Shown here one piece after another: positions 47,949 through 57,795 of a DNA stretch of 64,000 nucleotides. The notes beneath the pieces were generated by a model. It saw nothing but the letters and a program-made list of their open reading frames with translations. It ran no database searches and was not told where the DNA came from. The number at the start of each line of letters is the position of its first letter. Position 1 is the stretch's first letter. Both the position numbers and the translations under genes were made by a program. Source of the stretch: Siderastrea siderea (Eukaryota; Cnidaria; Anthozoa; Scleractinia; Rhizangiidae); assembly GCA_964030785.1 (NCBI GenBank), contig OZ034975.1:3118855-3182854 (forward strand), written 5' to 3'.

Positions 47949-49158
47949 AGTGCCATCAACAGAAGAACTCTATTGTTTAAATAGGCCACCGACGTTGGGT
48001 GAACTTGCTTAGTAGTACGTGTCACCGGTTTGGACGTAAAAAATATATATAATAATAAGTATATATGTAATAAAAGCTCTCTTTTTCCTTTTTTCCCCTA
48101 TTTTTTGCTTATCAAGCACAGCGTTCGCCACCATAGTGTTGTTTCCGACGGCACGCTATGCGGGCCTAAAATCTGGTTAATCGTTAACGTAGGGAACTTC
48201 GGCCGCACTGTAGAAACATTTGACAACTCACGTGCAACATGGCTCGGCGATCTCGCTACCTGTTTTGCAATGAAAGTTGCAGTTTCCAGCCAGGAAAAAC
48301 TCACTTAATTAGGTAAGAGTTATTTCCTAAACATTTCATGAATCGGTTTTTTACTTCGTTATTGATTCCGCATTCATGTTGTAAAATTCGGTGATAAACA
48401 AAGTAGGTCAATTTCATAGCATACTTCTCTAAATTGCCCAACATCGTTCAATATTGGGAACAAAGGCCTCCAAATTCAAAATCCTGGTTTCCTCTACTTG
48501 AAAAAATTCTAGAAAAACAAGCAAACTCGTATTCTGGCGAAGGAAAGTCACATTTTAAGAGCTGCTGTGTGTCGATTTCCGTTGACATGAAAGGTCAAAG
48601 GGTCGCTCATATCACTCAAGTAGCCTGTTTTCAAAGCGCTCTCAAAATTCGCCGTTTCATTTGTCCCAAACTGTTTTTCGGCCGATGTTTAGTTGAAGTG
48701 ATTGTTCTTTCCCGGAGCATAGTCTCGTTGTGTAAAGCCATGTACCAGAGTGCTTTTTTTGAGCCTTGAATTTAGCCTAAATTGGGTTGTCCGTAACGAC
48801 CGTTGTTGGGTATAAATTATAAAATTTCGTAAAAAATTCAAGTTTGCTTTTCATGAAACTTTGACACTGCTAATAAACAGAAGAAACAAGATCTTTTAAC
48901 TCCCCGGGTTAATCTTTTTTAGGACGCTTTCGATATTTGAACAGGAGCTTCCGGAAAAGTCCCGATTTTGGCGTTGATTTTGACTGCCGCGAAGGACAAA
49001 ATAAGAAAATATTCACTAAAAAATAAATAAAAATCTAAACGACCCGAAACTTATATTTTTAGAACTAGTTCACCAAAGCCTTTATCCTGGCAGATTTTGA
49101 GAAAATCGGATTTTTTTTATCTTGCATACCCTTAGTCGGTTCTTACAGCAAACCGCTC

Positions 49159-49162
49159 TTAA
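49159..49162. repeat. TTAA target-site duplication, right
   Basis: Second copy of the TTAA that flanks the 7.3-kb transposon. Confidence 0.8.
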
Positions 49163-49860
49163 GAAGACAAATTTTAGAAATAAAAAAATCAATTGAAAAA
49201 TCAAAATCTCGCCAAATCATACAGCGAATTTTTTGAAATCAACATTTAAAATATATATAAAATCAAAAACGGTACTTAAAGAAAAAGAAAAACAGAAAAA
49301 TAATCAAAGACGATAAATTTTCTAATGATACTCCTCAAACACACACTTGGCCATAAAGATACACTGATCAAACACTTTATATTATTTGAGATCAGTTGAA
49401 GTACCGAAATTAATTTTGTGTAAAAGTTTTAAAATAATTTTGGACATCAACAAAAAAACTGGTTGGATACTGGACACCCTAGTTCGAAACTTAGTGAAAA
49501 CTATTAATTCTTTTTTTCCTACAAAAAAATTGAATCTAGTTAGAAATTTGATAAGGCTCTGAACACTTGATCTCTTCTGATCAGTTCTAATAACGCCAGG
49601 TCTCTTGATTTTTCCTCGAAAATATCCCATGTAAATGACCCTCATTTGAACAACAGTAATTTCACTGAGCAGTGGAAAACGTCAAATTTACTCCTCGACA
49701 TTTTACTCATCTAAACAAAACGGCGCCTTCTACAAGTCTCCGTTAAGCATTAAGGCCATTAAACAACCAATCGGAAGCTGACATAATGTACTTTTTCGGA
49801 CTACGTAGTTTTTCACCAACCTCTAAGTGCGACACGAAATATTAAGTTGAAGTTTTATTG
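49163..49860. mobile_element. Repeat E, copy 2, right part
   Basis: Resumes collinearity with copy 1 (36790-37450), including the aaaatcaaaaacggta block and the actggacaccctag block, and ends near gtcggata. Confidence 0.8.
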
Positions 49861-50039
49861 GTCGGATATATTTTCATTTTTCATTTATTTCATTTATTTT
49901 TTTTTTTGCCCTTTTTTTTTCAAATTGATTACAAAAGGTATTGTAGATTAAATTATACTTGGGCAGGAGCTCTCAGTAAACCCTTTAGGGCTTTACGAGG
50001 AGAGCCCCTGGACAAGTTTACAATAATTATATTTTGAAC
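49861..50039. other. T-rich spacer
   Basis: Poly-T rich stretch (about 49866-49922) followed by unassigned sequence. Confidence 0.4.
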
Positions 50040-50495
50040 ACCGTATTTACTCGAATAAGCGCCGCCCCCGATTAAGCGCCGCCCTCGAATAAGCGCCGCA
50101 TTTGGGACAAAAAAATTGAATAACCGCCGCGGCCCAAAATGCGGCGCTTATACGAGGAATTCCGTATAACTAAAAAACCATTACCTGACAAAGCAACTCT
50201 CAAACAGCATTGAAAATTTCTTTTCATCAAAAGCTGTGTTCTCCGGTTCAACGTGATTATATTTCACCGCTCACCCATTAAGTTCTCTATCCAGAATTCT
50301 TGCAATACGTAGTTCTGTTGTGAAGGCCGTGAACTTTGCCGGCACAACAACCCCAACTTTTCTCTTCCTTTTTCCACTTACTTGTGCAAGTAGTCTGTTT
50401 TCAGCGTTTGCTTCAAGAAAGTTTTTTTACTCGCGTCCAATTTTGAGGCGCGAAAAATCAATAAGCGCCGCGGCGCTTATTCGAGTAAATACGGT
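50040..50495. mobile_element. MITE (ACCGTATTTACTCGAATAAG)
   Basis: Ends accgtatttactcgaataag and the exact reverse complement at 50476-50495, continuing into repeated aagcgccgc units on both sides. This end sequence is, from general knowledge, widespread among invertebrate MITEs. The interior has no gene. Confidence 0.8.
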
Positions 50496-50783
50496 ACACA
50501 TGTCTGGTATATGTCAGTTTAGTATATAGATTACAGTTCTCTTTTTGCTACGTTTTATACAGTGGTATTGATTGAAATCTAAATATTTCCATTTGAGGAG
50601 AAAATGAGTTTTAATTTTTTTTTCCTGAATAAGCTAAATGTTCTAATTTCTTTGATAGATTTTGGCAAATTATTCCATACTAAAATTCCTTTGTATTTCA
50701 CTGAGTGTTTTGGTAGTTAGTGCGCGCTTGAATTTTGTGAATGTTAGAGGATGATCTTCTGTTGTATTGGTGAATTTCCTTGT
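50496..50783. other. No recognisable gene
   Basis: AT-rich, probably the 3' untranslated part of the minus-strand LINE that follows. Confidence 0.35.
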
Positions 50784-52272
50784 TCAAACAAAAGAAATTG
50801 TTGAAAGATGATGGTAGCATATTATTAAAGGATTATTAAAGTAACGAAACATAAACAAAGCAATGGCTGCATTGTTTATGTCATCTAGAGGTAAAATTGA
50901 TAATTCTTTGAAAAGAGGACTAGTACGATCTGTAAATTTTGAAAATGTTATTATTCTTATTATTTTCTTGTGTAATCTTCTTATTGGTTGTAATCTTGTT
51001 GTGTGCGTATTTCCCCACGCGATGTTACCGTAACTTAGACACGGATAAATTAGTGCATAATATAGACCTTGCATGACAATGCGAGCACAAATCAGCATAG
51101 CCTCCCACGCGCATAAGTCAGTCAAAAAGTTCGTAATTTACATAAATAGAAATATTTCTAAACTGCCCTTACAGATTTTTCTTTTAAATTGATTGCCGTT
51201 AGAATAATAATTCTTTTTGATGTTCCAGCAAGTTTTAGGCTGAACAAACATTTCGTTTATTCGATAAGAAGGCTGAATCTTGGCTGGGTTTCAGTCGTTA
51301 TTAATTTTCAACAAGCAACAGTTTTATTTTGTTTTTCCTGGTCTATTTCACGGTTATTCACGTGCAATGAATATTTATACATGCTGCGCTTGTGTCCTCT
51401 CGTGCATTTATAATTCCTTCTCATAATAATAAAAAATTTTCGTCTTCTGAGCTTCTTCCTGGAGACTCTTTCAATTAGTCTTTAAATACGGATTGCATAC
51501 ATGTTAACGCCCACGATGGCATTTAACTGGGGCCGAAAAATAACGAGAAACAAGCTCAGAAGACGAATATTTCTTTTTATTAAATAGAATAAATAGAATA
51601 TTAAAAAGAATAAACGAAAGTATTTTAGAGCTCCTGTGAATGTCATTACTGTATAACAGAAATAGATAACGTTCTAGAACTCCACATAAGGTACTCCACA
51701 TAAGATTGTTTGTTTTCCAGATAATACGTTATTATATTTTACAATCCGACTTCTATTAGTAAGGTAGTTTTTAAACCACTCAAGGGCAATCCCTCTTATC
51801 CCATAATGCTCTAGTCTTCCAATAAGTATTGAGTGATTTACAGTGTCAAATGCTTTGTATAGGTCAAGAAACATACCAACAGTAAATTCATTGTTTTCTA
51901 TCGCTTCTGTGATTTTTGTAGTCAGAGTAGTTATTGCCATCTCAGTTGAATAATTCTTACGAAACCCATATTGTTCGTTATATAGTATCCTATTTTCTTC
52001 AATAAAGTTTATAAGTCGTTTGTACATTAGTTTTTCTAATAGTTTAGATAACATGGGAGAACAGCTTGGTCTATATATATTGGTGTAATCAGGGAAAATT
52101 TAAGTTGCTCTGGAATTATGCCACTTGAAAGGTATCTGTTGTAAATGATTTTTAGTGGGTACTTGATTAAATGTGCTACTTTACGTATGACTTTAGGTTG
52201 TAGATCATCAAAGCCACAGCTTTTATTTGGGTTTAATTTAATTAATTCTCTTTCTACTTCGTCTTCTGTCAC
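50784..52272 (-). pseudogene. Decayed non-LTR reverse transcriptase
   Basis: Minus-strand pieces of a LINE ORF2: 52272-52036 (LNPNKSCGFDDLQPKVIRKV, RT block 1), 52054-51674 (EQYGFRKNYSTEMAI, block 2; MFLDLYKAFDTVNHSIL, motif A; ending in CGVP of motif B) and 51125-50784 (LIYPCLSYGNIAWGNT, thumb/C-terminal block). The segment that should hold motif C (YADD) is missing. Its place is taken by about 550 bp with a small hairpin (gtcttctgagctt / aagctcagaagac, about 51441-51566), so an insertion with deletion removed the catalytic core. CR1/Jockey-like by motif style. Confidence 0.8.
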
Positions 52273-52570
52273 GGGTGTAATAAAAAAACTCTCACTTATA
52301 TTTCTACCTAACTATGTTTTGAACGACTTAGCAGATTCTGGTATGGTTTTTGCTAAATTTGGACCAATATTTAATATATAGATTTAGCCAAACCTAAAAG
52401 CGGAGCCCCCCTTTTTGTTTTGTTTGTTTGTTTGATTGTTTATTGCTGGCAGTTATTAAGAGGCTGTCTCCCTAAGAGTGTTCCACTCGATCTCGGACTC
52501 AAAACTAGATTTCCTTCAAATTTCTACCACAAATACTACTATCTATCCCTACTACTAAAATGTAATTGAA
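52273..52570. other. Left junction of the Maverick element
   Basis: Between the LINE remnant and the first polymerase codons. No terminal inverted repeat or target duplication of a Maverick is visible, so the element was truncated or rearranged here. Confidence 0.4.
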
Positions 52571-54004
52571 ATGCTCCGCGGATGTGTTGAGCGGGGTGTG
52601 GAGCTTTACAGCCCGTGCAAAGAAGCATATGAGATGTTGAAAGAAGCTGTTGTCGGAGGCCCAAACCTTGTTTTCACAAGATACCATGAAGTTGGAGTCA
52701 CGAAGATAAAGTCTCATCGAATAGCAGAACCCCGTCTTTGCAAAAATATCTTAGGTTACGACGCCAATGCTTTGTACTTGTCAACCATGCTCAGAGACAT
52801 GCCTTGCGGAAAGGGAAGGGTCGTTCACTATAACTACCAAACCGCCGCTCCCATACTAACACAAAGGCTCAAAGATGGAAAATGGTTCGGATTCGCGGAA
52901 GTAGACATAGAGATCCCAAAAACCCTGTGGCCAAAATTTGAGGAGATGTGCCCGTTCTTCTACAACAAAGAGGTGCCTGTTGAAGCTGTGCCTCAGCATA
53001 TGCTTGACTACCTAAAACGAACTAAGTGGAACCGCGGAGACGGAAAGAAGTTAGTGGGAGCATTGTCTGCAAAGAAGATATTATTATACGCTCCTCTACT
53101 TAGATGGTATCTTGAGCATGGAGCAGTGATCACAAATGTTTATCGGACGATTGACTATCAACCAACAAAAATATTCACATGGTTTGTAGAGGTTTGTAGA
53201 AGCTCGTAGAACTGGAGATAAAGATAAAAGTAAAACGCTGTTGGCCGAGGTGTTCAAGCTGTTAGGAAATAGCGGGTACGATAAACTGATCGAAGCCTTG
53301 GAGCGGCAAACAAACATCATTTACACCAAAGACGAAAAGGTAGTTGACAGAGCTTTGCGAAGCACATATTTCACTGATCTTGACAGATTGGGCAGGCGTA
53401 TGAGCTGGAAAGCCGAAAACCTCGGATCACAATAAGAAGACCATTTCAGGTAGGAATAGCTGTATATCAACTGGCAAAACTTCGAATGCTTGAATTCTAT
53501 TATGACTTTCTTGACAGATATTTTGACAGAAGAGATTTCGAATTGATTCAGATGGACACAGACAGCAATTACATGGCAATCAGCGGAGAAAAATTGGAAG
53601 ACATCATCAAACCAGAGCCGCAAACAGAATTTGAGGCAAAAAAGCAAGAGTGGTTAGCTTGGGACAAGTGGAGCAGTCGGACTCCTGGGCTCTTTAAACT
53701 CGAGTGTGAAGGCAGCAGAATGATTGCACTCTGCTCAAAATGTTATTTCGTCGACGAATCTGAGGGCGAAAAAAAGAAGTTTAGCACAAAAGGGATGTCG
53801 AAGAAGCAAAACGAGATAACCTGGCAGCGTTTCAAGAAAGCTTTGGAAGGCAGCAAGGACATAGCAACTAACAGAGGTTTCAGGATGCGGGACGGGCAGA
53901 TGGTCACTTACGAGCAGCAGAAGCTGGGGTTGAGCGCTTACTATGACAAACGCTGGGTATTGGAAGACGGTATTCACACAGAACTGATCGAGTTTCATAG
54001 TTAG
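52571..54004 (+). pseudogene. Protein-primed B-family DNA polymerase, C-terminal part
   Basis: Replicative polymerase of the element. Motif A is GYDANALYLSTM (catalytic Asp codon at 52760), motif B KLLGNSGYDKL (in the middle frame, about 53250-53285; the usual YG is YD), and motif C IQMDTDSNYMAI (Asp codons from 53555). The exonuclease domain and the N-terminal half are missing: the reading starts about 60 codons before motif A, right of a stop. Two frame breaks split the rest, near 53190 (inside a short gtttgtagag direct repeat) and near 53400. The stop at 54002-54004 overlaps the stop of the convergent integrase gene. Palm-domain layout matches pPolB of Polintons; this copy cannot make an active enzyme. 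Confidence 0.9.
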
Positions 54005-55002
54005 ATTGCCGGTGGTAGCTGTGTATCTGGAGGGACAACCAAAAGCTCTTCGCGGACAAACCCGCGTTTTGGTCCGTCAAACAAATAATAGAGAACCGGT
54101 GCATTTGGTTTTATCATAATCTTTTCAATCTCGTAAACTTTCAGAGACCAGATTGGGTCGGTAGCTCTTCGGCGTCCACCTTCAAGTTCACCGGGTTGAT
54201 AGAGATAGCGAACACTTAAACCGGAGGGGAGCTTCTTTTCGTTTACACCAACAGGTCTCAAATAAGGGGTCGAGGGTTTGGATGGAACATTTTTCTCTTT
54301 GATGGTCTCAACAGGTTTCTGACCGGTCAGTCGAGTGACTTCTTTATTCAAAGCTGAAATAACAGCGGGCAGTCGGGCCACCCATTCAGTCGATCTTTTG
54401 TCGTCTGGGAGGCGCATTTCAACCCCATATTGGTGTCCAAACAGTCTTTCAGCTAGGGTGCGGTTGAATCTTTCAACGATAGCTTGATCACGGTGAATAT
54501 CCACACGGCCGCGTCTAACCTCGACATTATGTTTCGAAAGCAGTTGATTCACAGCGCCCATAAACTCACGACCAGGATCGACCTGAAGCAGTTTCGGCCA
54601 CTTCAAAGGACCACGACTATAAATCCGTTCCAGAGCAGCTGCGACTTCTTTGGCCTCTTTTGTGGTCAACGGTTCGGCCTCTTTGTATCGAGAGGCCACA
54701 TCTACCACTGTGAGAGCATATTTGAAAGTTTTACGGGAGCGTGGTGGGCGATCGTGTGGGAGATACAGAAGATCGGCTTGGTGAACTTTGTTTGGAACAG
54801 GAACATCAAATTTCGGTCTTGGAATGTAACGTGGGGCTGGTAAATAAACCTGCCAAAGAGCTTGCTTCATCAACCAGTTTCGAGCCACACCTTCCGAGAC
54901 TTTCGCTGCCTGGGCTAATTTCTTAATCGCTGCAAACCCTTTCCAATACCCTTGCGGGCTGTGATAAATTTTTGACAACTTATTGAAAATGCGCGCGCTC
55001 AT
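54001..55002 (-). CDS. Maverick DDE (RVE-type) integrase
   Basis: A 333-residue open frame. The RNase H-like core has D77 (HQADLLYL), D142 (LLQVDPGREF) and E177 (AIVERFNRTL), a D,D-34-E arrangement of the retroviral/Polinton integrase family that inserts the element into the host genome. Residues 20-50 (FAAIKKLAQAAKVSEGVARNW) look like a helix-turn-helix; the C-terminal 80 residues (YLYQPGELEG..., VYEIEKIMIK) form the beta-rich tail seen after the catalytic core. The ATG at 55002 is 25 bp from the ATG of the divergent zinc-ribbon gene, implying a shared bidirectional promoter (gtataccatacaca). No lesion is seen. Confidence 0.92.
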   Translation of the reverse strand: MSARIFNKLSKIYHSPQGYWKGFAAIKKLAQAAKVSEGVARNWLMKQALWQVYLPAPRYIPRPKFDVPVPNKVHQADLLYLPHDRPPRSRKTFKYALTVVDVASRYKEAEPLTTKEAKEVAAALERIYSRGPLKWPKLLQVDPGREFMGAVNQLLSKHNVEVRRGRVDIHRDQAIVERFNRTLAERLFGHQYGVEMRLPDDKRSTEWVARLPAVISALNKEVTRLTGQKPVETIKEKNVPSKPSTPYLRPVGVNEKKLPSGLSVRYLYQPGELEGGRRRATDPIWSLKVYEIEKIMIKPNAPVLYYLFDGPKRGFVREELLVVPPDTQLPPAI

Positions 55003-55027
55003 TGTATACCATACACAATAAAAAAAA

Positions 55028-55618
55028 ATGGACGACCCATTTGGTTGTTTGCAAGGTGTGAAAAATTCGTCGAAAATAATTCAAGAAATATTGCAAAAAA
55101 GAAATGAATTACACTTATGCCCATTAACAAATAGGATTAATCGTTGTCCTTCATGCAAGGAGCAACTAGTTTATGTGGTGAATGAGTTCTGTCGTGAATG
55201 CCCAAAATGTGGTAGAGTGTTTGAATGTGATGATGATGAACAGTTCCAAGAAGAAAATCGGGGAAGAAGTTCCACTGCGCCTCCTACGAATAATTTTCAT
55301 TTAAAAAATGTTTTTCGGAAATGGAACATTGACAAAATGTTTTCTTCCAGCGAGGTCGCTTTTGTAAGTAATGTTATTGCTCAATTTCAGGGGATAACCG
55401 GCAAGTCAGTGAACTACCCCTGTTTGAAATGGTACCTTCTGAATGTTGGCCCCACGAAAAAGAAATTATGGAATCTATTTTTCATCACCTTCCTAAAACT
55501 TTTGCAAGCAGGCGTCGCGCAAAACAGGAGTGTGAAAAGTGGTGGTGGTCAAACAATTAAGGTTCTTCATACACATTTTCATATTTGCCAGTTTTTGGAT
55601 TTTTCACCAGACGCATGA
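55028..55618 (+). pseudogene. Zinc-ribbon protein, probable frame break in C-terminus
   Basis: Residues 40-64 carry two CxxC pairs (RCPSCKEQLVY and CRECPKCGRVFE), a zinc ribbon of the kind found in transcription factors, followed by an acidic DDDEQFQEE stretch. This layout is reminiscent of viral late transcription factors, but I cannot assign a family. The ATG frame runs to 55618, which would overlap the convergent gene by 60 bp. From about 55372 the +2 frame is also open, has a more protein-like composition (a basic RRRAK then Trp-rich end) and stops at 55558-55560, exactly overlapping the stop of the minus gene. So the true end is probably there and a frame shift lies near 55365-55400. A gtaagt...ttcag pair sits there but is only 28 bp apart, too short for a normal animal intron. 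Confidence 0.6.
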
Positions 55619-55742
55619 CAGTACCTTTTTTTGGATGAGTCCAAAATTTCTTGCTTGTGACACCAGTTGGTCCCGTGAAAGCATTTTTCGCAATATCACC
55701 TTTCCAATACCGATCGAATACAGGTTTTGTGGAAGGAATCAT
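55557..55742 (-). CDS. Small ORF / shifted C-terminus of PLA2-like protein
   Basis: 61 codons from an ATG embedded in a nine-A run at the end of the PLA2-like frame, ending in a basic, Gly/Lys-rich tail (KTGKYENVYEEP). It could be an independent small gene translated by reinitiation or, more simply, the last 60 residues of the PLA2-like protein separated by slippage in the A-run (55743-55752). Stops overlap with the convergent zinc-ribbon gene. Confidence 0.55.
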   Translation of the reverse strand: MIPSTKPVFDRYWKGDIAKNAFTGPTGVTSKKFWTHPKKGTVMRLVKNPKTGKYENVYEEP

Positions 55743-56538
55743 TTTTTTTTGTCGAAGTTTCAGCTAATTTTATTGCATCCAACGGTTTATCCAAAACACC
55801 AGTCCCCTTTTGTTGTTTCAAACCTAACCCTAACTTTTGTTTAGCATTGATTGTATGTCTTGCAGCCGCATGACCCCACTGTCTTTGTTTGTAAGGAACT
55901 GCGTCAAGAGCCTTCACCATTTTTTTGTCCGCTTTATGTTTACATTTTTTGAGATTTTCACCATATTTTTCTTCACGGTTGGAACAAACATCATAATCAA
56001 CATCATGTTGCATAGCAATCGCATCTGTTGCACCTGTCGGTTTCTGATATATTTCCAGAATTTCACCCGTTTCTGGATTGTAGTTCACCTGCTTTTCAAG
56101 AGGATTGTATGGCCCTGTATAATTATGCCCCGGTAATGTCCAACCCTGTTTTGGTTTGGGAAATTTTCCTATTGCTGCATGTATATCAAACCCAGCCCCA
56201 TCTAAATCAGGTCTGTCCGTTTTGTAGCGTCTATTTGGTCGAATTTTTTTTGAAAGTTGATCTAACATTTCACTACCAACTTTTTCAATGACTGGGCGGG
56301 TTTTGTCAAGAGTGTAATTTATTGCTTTCTTTTGCAGTTTTGGGTCTCTCATTGCTTCAGAAGCGTAATATCTTCCAGCTTCAACACTTTTTTTCGCAAG
56401 ATATGGGATTCCTTTTGTAATGGCTAGATCACCCACCGCCATGGCAACGTCGCCAAATATACCACTGCCCTCCGCGTGGGAGGGCTCACCTAGTTTCCCG
56501 GCATAAAACGTGTTTTTGTTATTCCGCAACTAGCGCAT
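55696..56538 (-). pseudogene. Phospholipase A2-like capsid protein, nonsense near start
   Basis: The protein carries a parvovirus/adintovirus-style secreted-PLA2 core: calcium-loop-like GHNYTGPYNP (residues 134-143 of the open frame) and the catalytic helix MQHDVDYD with His175-Asp176. In parvoviruses this activity opens endosomal membranes during entry. The N-terminal 60 residues are Gly/Ala-rich with amphipathic helices. The likely ATG (56536-56538) is followed two codons later by TAG (56530-56532), after which the frame is open. At the other end an A-run shifts the frame into the 61-residue ORF. So two lesions bracket an intact catalytic core. It is first in a minus-strand run leading to the capsid genes. 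Confidence 0.8.
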
Positions 56539-56649
56539 TTTACCTTTAAGAGTTTTCGATTGTTTTTTATGATTACAATCTTTTCACTTCCCTACACATT
56601 GGGCGTGTGTCGCTTTTCTTTCACGCAGTACACTTCCATTGTATATATT
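56530..56649. other. AT-rich spacer between PLA2-like gene and protease
   Basis: About 110 bp without ORF; contains tgtatatatttta near 56641, which fits the AT-rich motif seen before other genes. Confidence 0.4.
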
Positions 56650-57096
56650 TTATGAAAAATAATTTTTCACTATTTCCTCGTTTTGAAGTAAATCGTTGGA
56701 GAACACTTTCAAAATATCGGCAAAACTTGTTCCTTTGTTTCTTTCGTTTAAAAAGAGAAGGCAGTAGTAACCACATCTCACACTTTGTTCCCATTGAATT
56801 TGGTTATCATTTCTGAAAAAATGTGTCATCCCGTGTATTGACATTTCTTGTTCCCATTCTAAAGGTGGTGGAAAACCAAATGAATCGAAATACTCGTAAG
56901 TACCTTTGTCTTTGGCAGACCAACAACATACCCAATGAGTTCCCAAACTTCCAAAATCATCTAAATTTTTAATACCTGGGGAATGAAACAAGAGTTTTAC
57001 TTCATTTCTGCTGAAAATACCTTTTATTGGAATTCGTAAAAAGTTGCACCATTTTCTGAGGTTAATGTTGGATAGAGGTTTATCTTCAAATTTCAG
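56650..57096 (-). pseudogene. Adenain-type cysteine protease, start codon lost
   Basis: Maturation protease that cleaves capsid precursors. The catalytic set is visible: GTHWVCCW (His), EYFDSFGF (Asp in the position of adenain Glu), Q...SVRCGYYCLLFL (oxyanion Gln and nucleophile Cys). The open frame extends upstream of the first TTG through KFEDKPLSNINLRKWCNFL (a typical family N-terminus) to a stop that belongs to the pX-like gene, but has no ATG; a CTG at 57094-57096 stands where one is expected, so the start appears mutated. Counting from it, His is 54 and Asp 71, the adenain spacing, and Cys 108. Length of 148 codons is short for the family. Confidence 0.85.
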
Positions 57097-57102
57097 TTTT
57101 TT

Positions 57103-57795
57103 TTAATAATAATCATCCCAAGTTCCCAAAAAAGGTGGAGGTCGAATTTGCATTCCTTTACCTTTAGGAGGTGGTGGTAAAGGTGGTGCTCGTCGTGGTC
57201 GTGAGCGTGGTGGTTGAGTTTGCAAACCTTTTCCGATTATTTTTCGGACTAAATCAATGGCCAAAGGTACTCCGATAGACGCTAACATACCAAGAAAACC
57301 ACTATACTGTGCTGAACCGCCTCCTTTTACTAAACCTTTTCCAACAAGATATTGTTCTGCCGTTTTTTTCTGAGTAGGAGTCATTTGCTGGACAAGTTTA
57401 TAAAGCTCAATTTCCTTCGGCCCAAAACCCTTTCCGAATATCTTTTTCAGCACCTTTTCAGCGCCGAAACTCAAACCTGCACTTGCTAATGCCCCAAGGG
57501 CTGGCTTTATCAAAGGTCGTGCCAAACCTAGCATAGCAGAAAACAAACTTCCACCACGCTGCGCAGTATTTTGAATCTGGGTCTGGCTTAATTTTATTTC
57601 CAGTCCTTTACCTGCTGCTGAGGTTTTTTTCAGTCGCGAGATTTGAGTAGCAGTGAGAAGTATTTCGTCACCACGTCCAATTTGATCTGGCTTAACTCTC
57701 AGAGTAACAGCTGTCTTCGAAACATAAGCTTTTTGAAGTTTCTTTTTCTGTCCATCAGTCAGTGCAATTTTATATGGATGATAAGTTGTGCTCAT
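57103..57795 (-). CDS. pX-like minor capsid / membrane-active protein
   Basis: 230 residues. Two Gly-rich amphipathic or hydrophobic stretches, RGGSLFSAMLGLARPLIKPA...LASAGLSFGAEKVL (about 80-125) and YSGFLGMLASIGVPLAIDLV (about 165-185), each followed by a basic GKG patch, then an Arg/Pro-rich tail (RPRRAPPLPPPPKGKG) ending GTWDDYY. This is the layout of adenovirus late proteins X/VI-like products of Mavericks and adintoviruses, thought to coat DNA or disrupt membranes. The frame is intact. Ends 7 bp before the protease reading. An ATATAATATAC box lies about 10 bp before the ATG. Confidence 0.75.
   Translation of the reverse strand: MSTTYHPYKIALTDGQKKKLQKAYVSKTAVTLRVKPDQIGRGDEILLTATQISRLKKTSAAGKGLEIKLSQTQIQNTAQRGGSLFSAMLGLARPLIKPALGALASAGLSFGAEKVLKKIFGKGFGPKEIELYKLVQQMTPTQKKTAEQYLVGKGLVKGGGSAQYSGFLGMLASIGVPLAIDLVRKIIGKGLQTQPPRSRPRRAPPLPPPPKGKGMQIRPPPFLGTWDDYY

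Larger units (their letters stand above)
41863..49158. mobile_element. 7.3-kb TTAA transposon with 1.2-kb TIRs
   Basis: The outermost ends are near-perfect inverted repeats: (t/g)AGCGGTTTGCTGTAAGAAC. The left arm is 41863-42455, interrupted by a nested element, then 44620-45225; the right arm is 47985-49158. Arms are highly similar (few mismatches per 100 bp). TSD is TTAA. TTAA duplication is known for piggyBac and Kolobok superfamilies; the ends do not begin with the CCC/CCT typical of piggyBac, so the superfamily is open. The unique centre (45226-47984) contains short ORFs and a MITE but no recognised transposase, so this copy is probably non-autonomous or decayed. Without nested inserts it would be about 4.6 kb. 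Confidence 0.85.

Noticed and set aside
55363..55391. 28-bp intron in the zinc-ribbon gene
   Set aside because: gtaagt...ttcag is present, but the span is far below animal intron minima and removing it does not restore phase.
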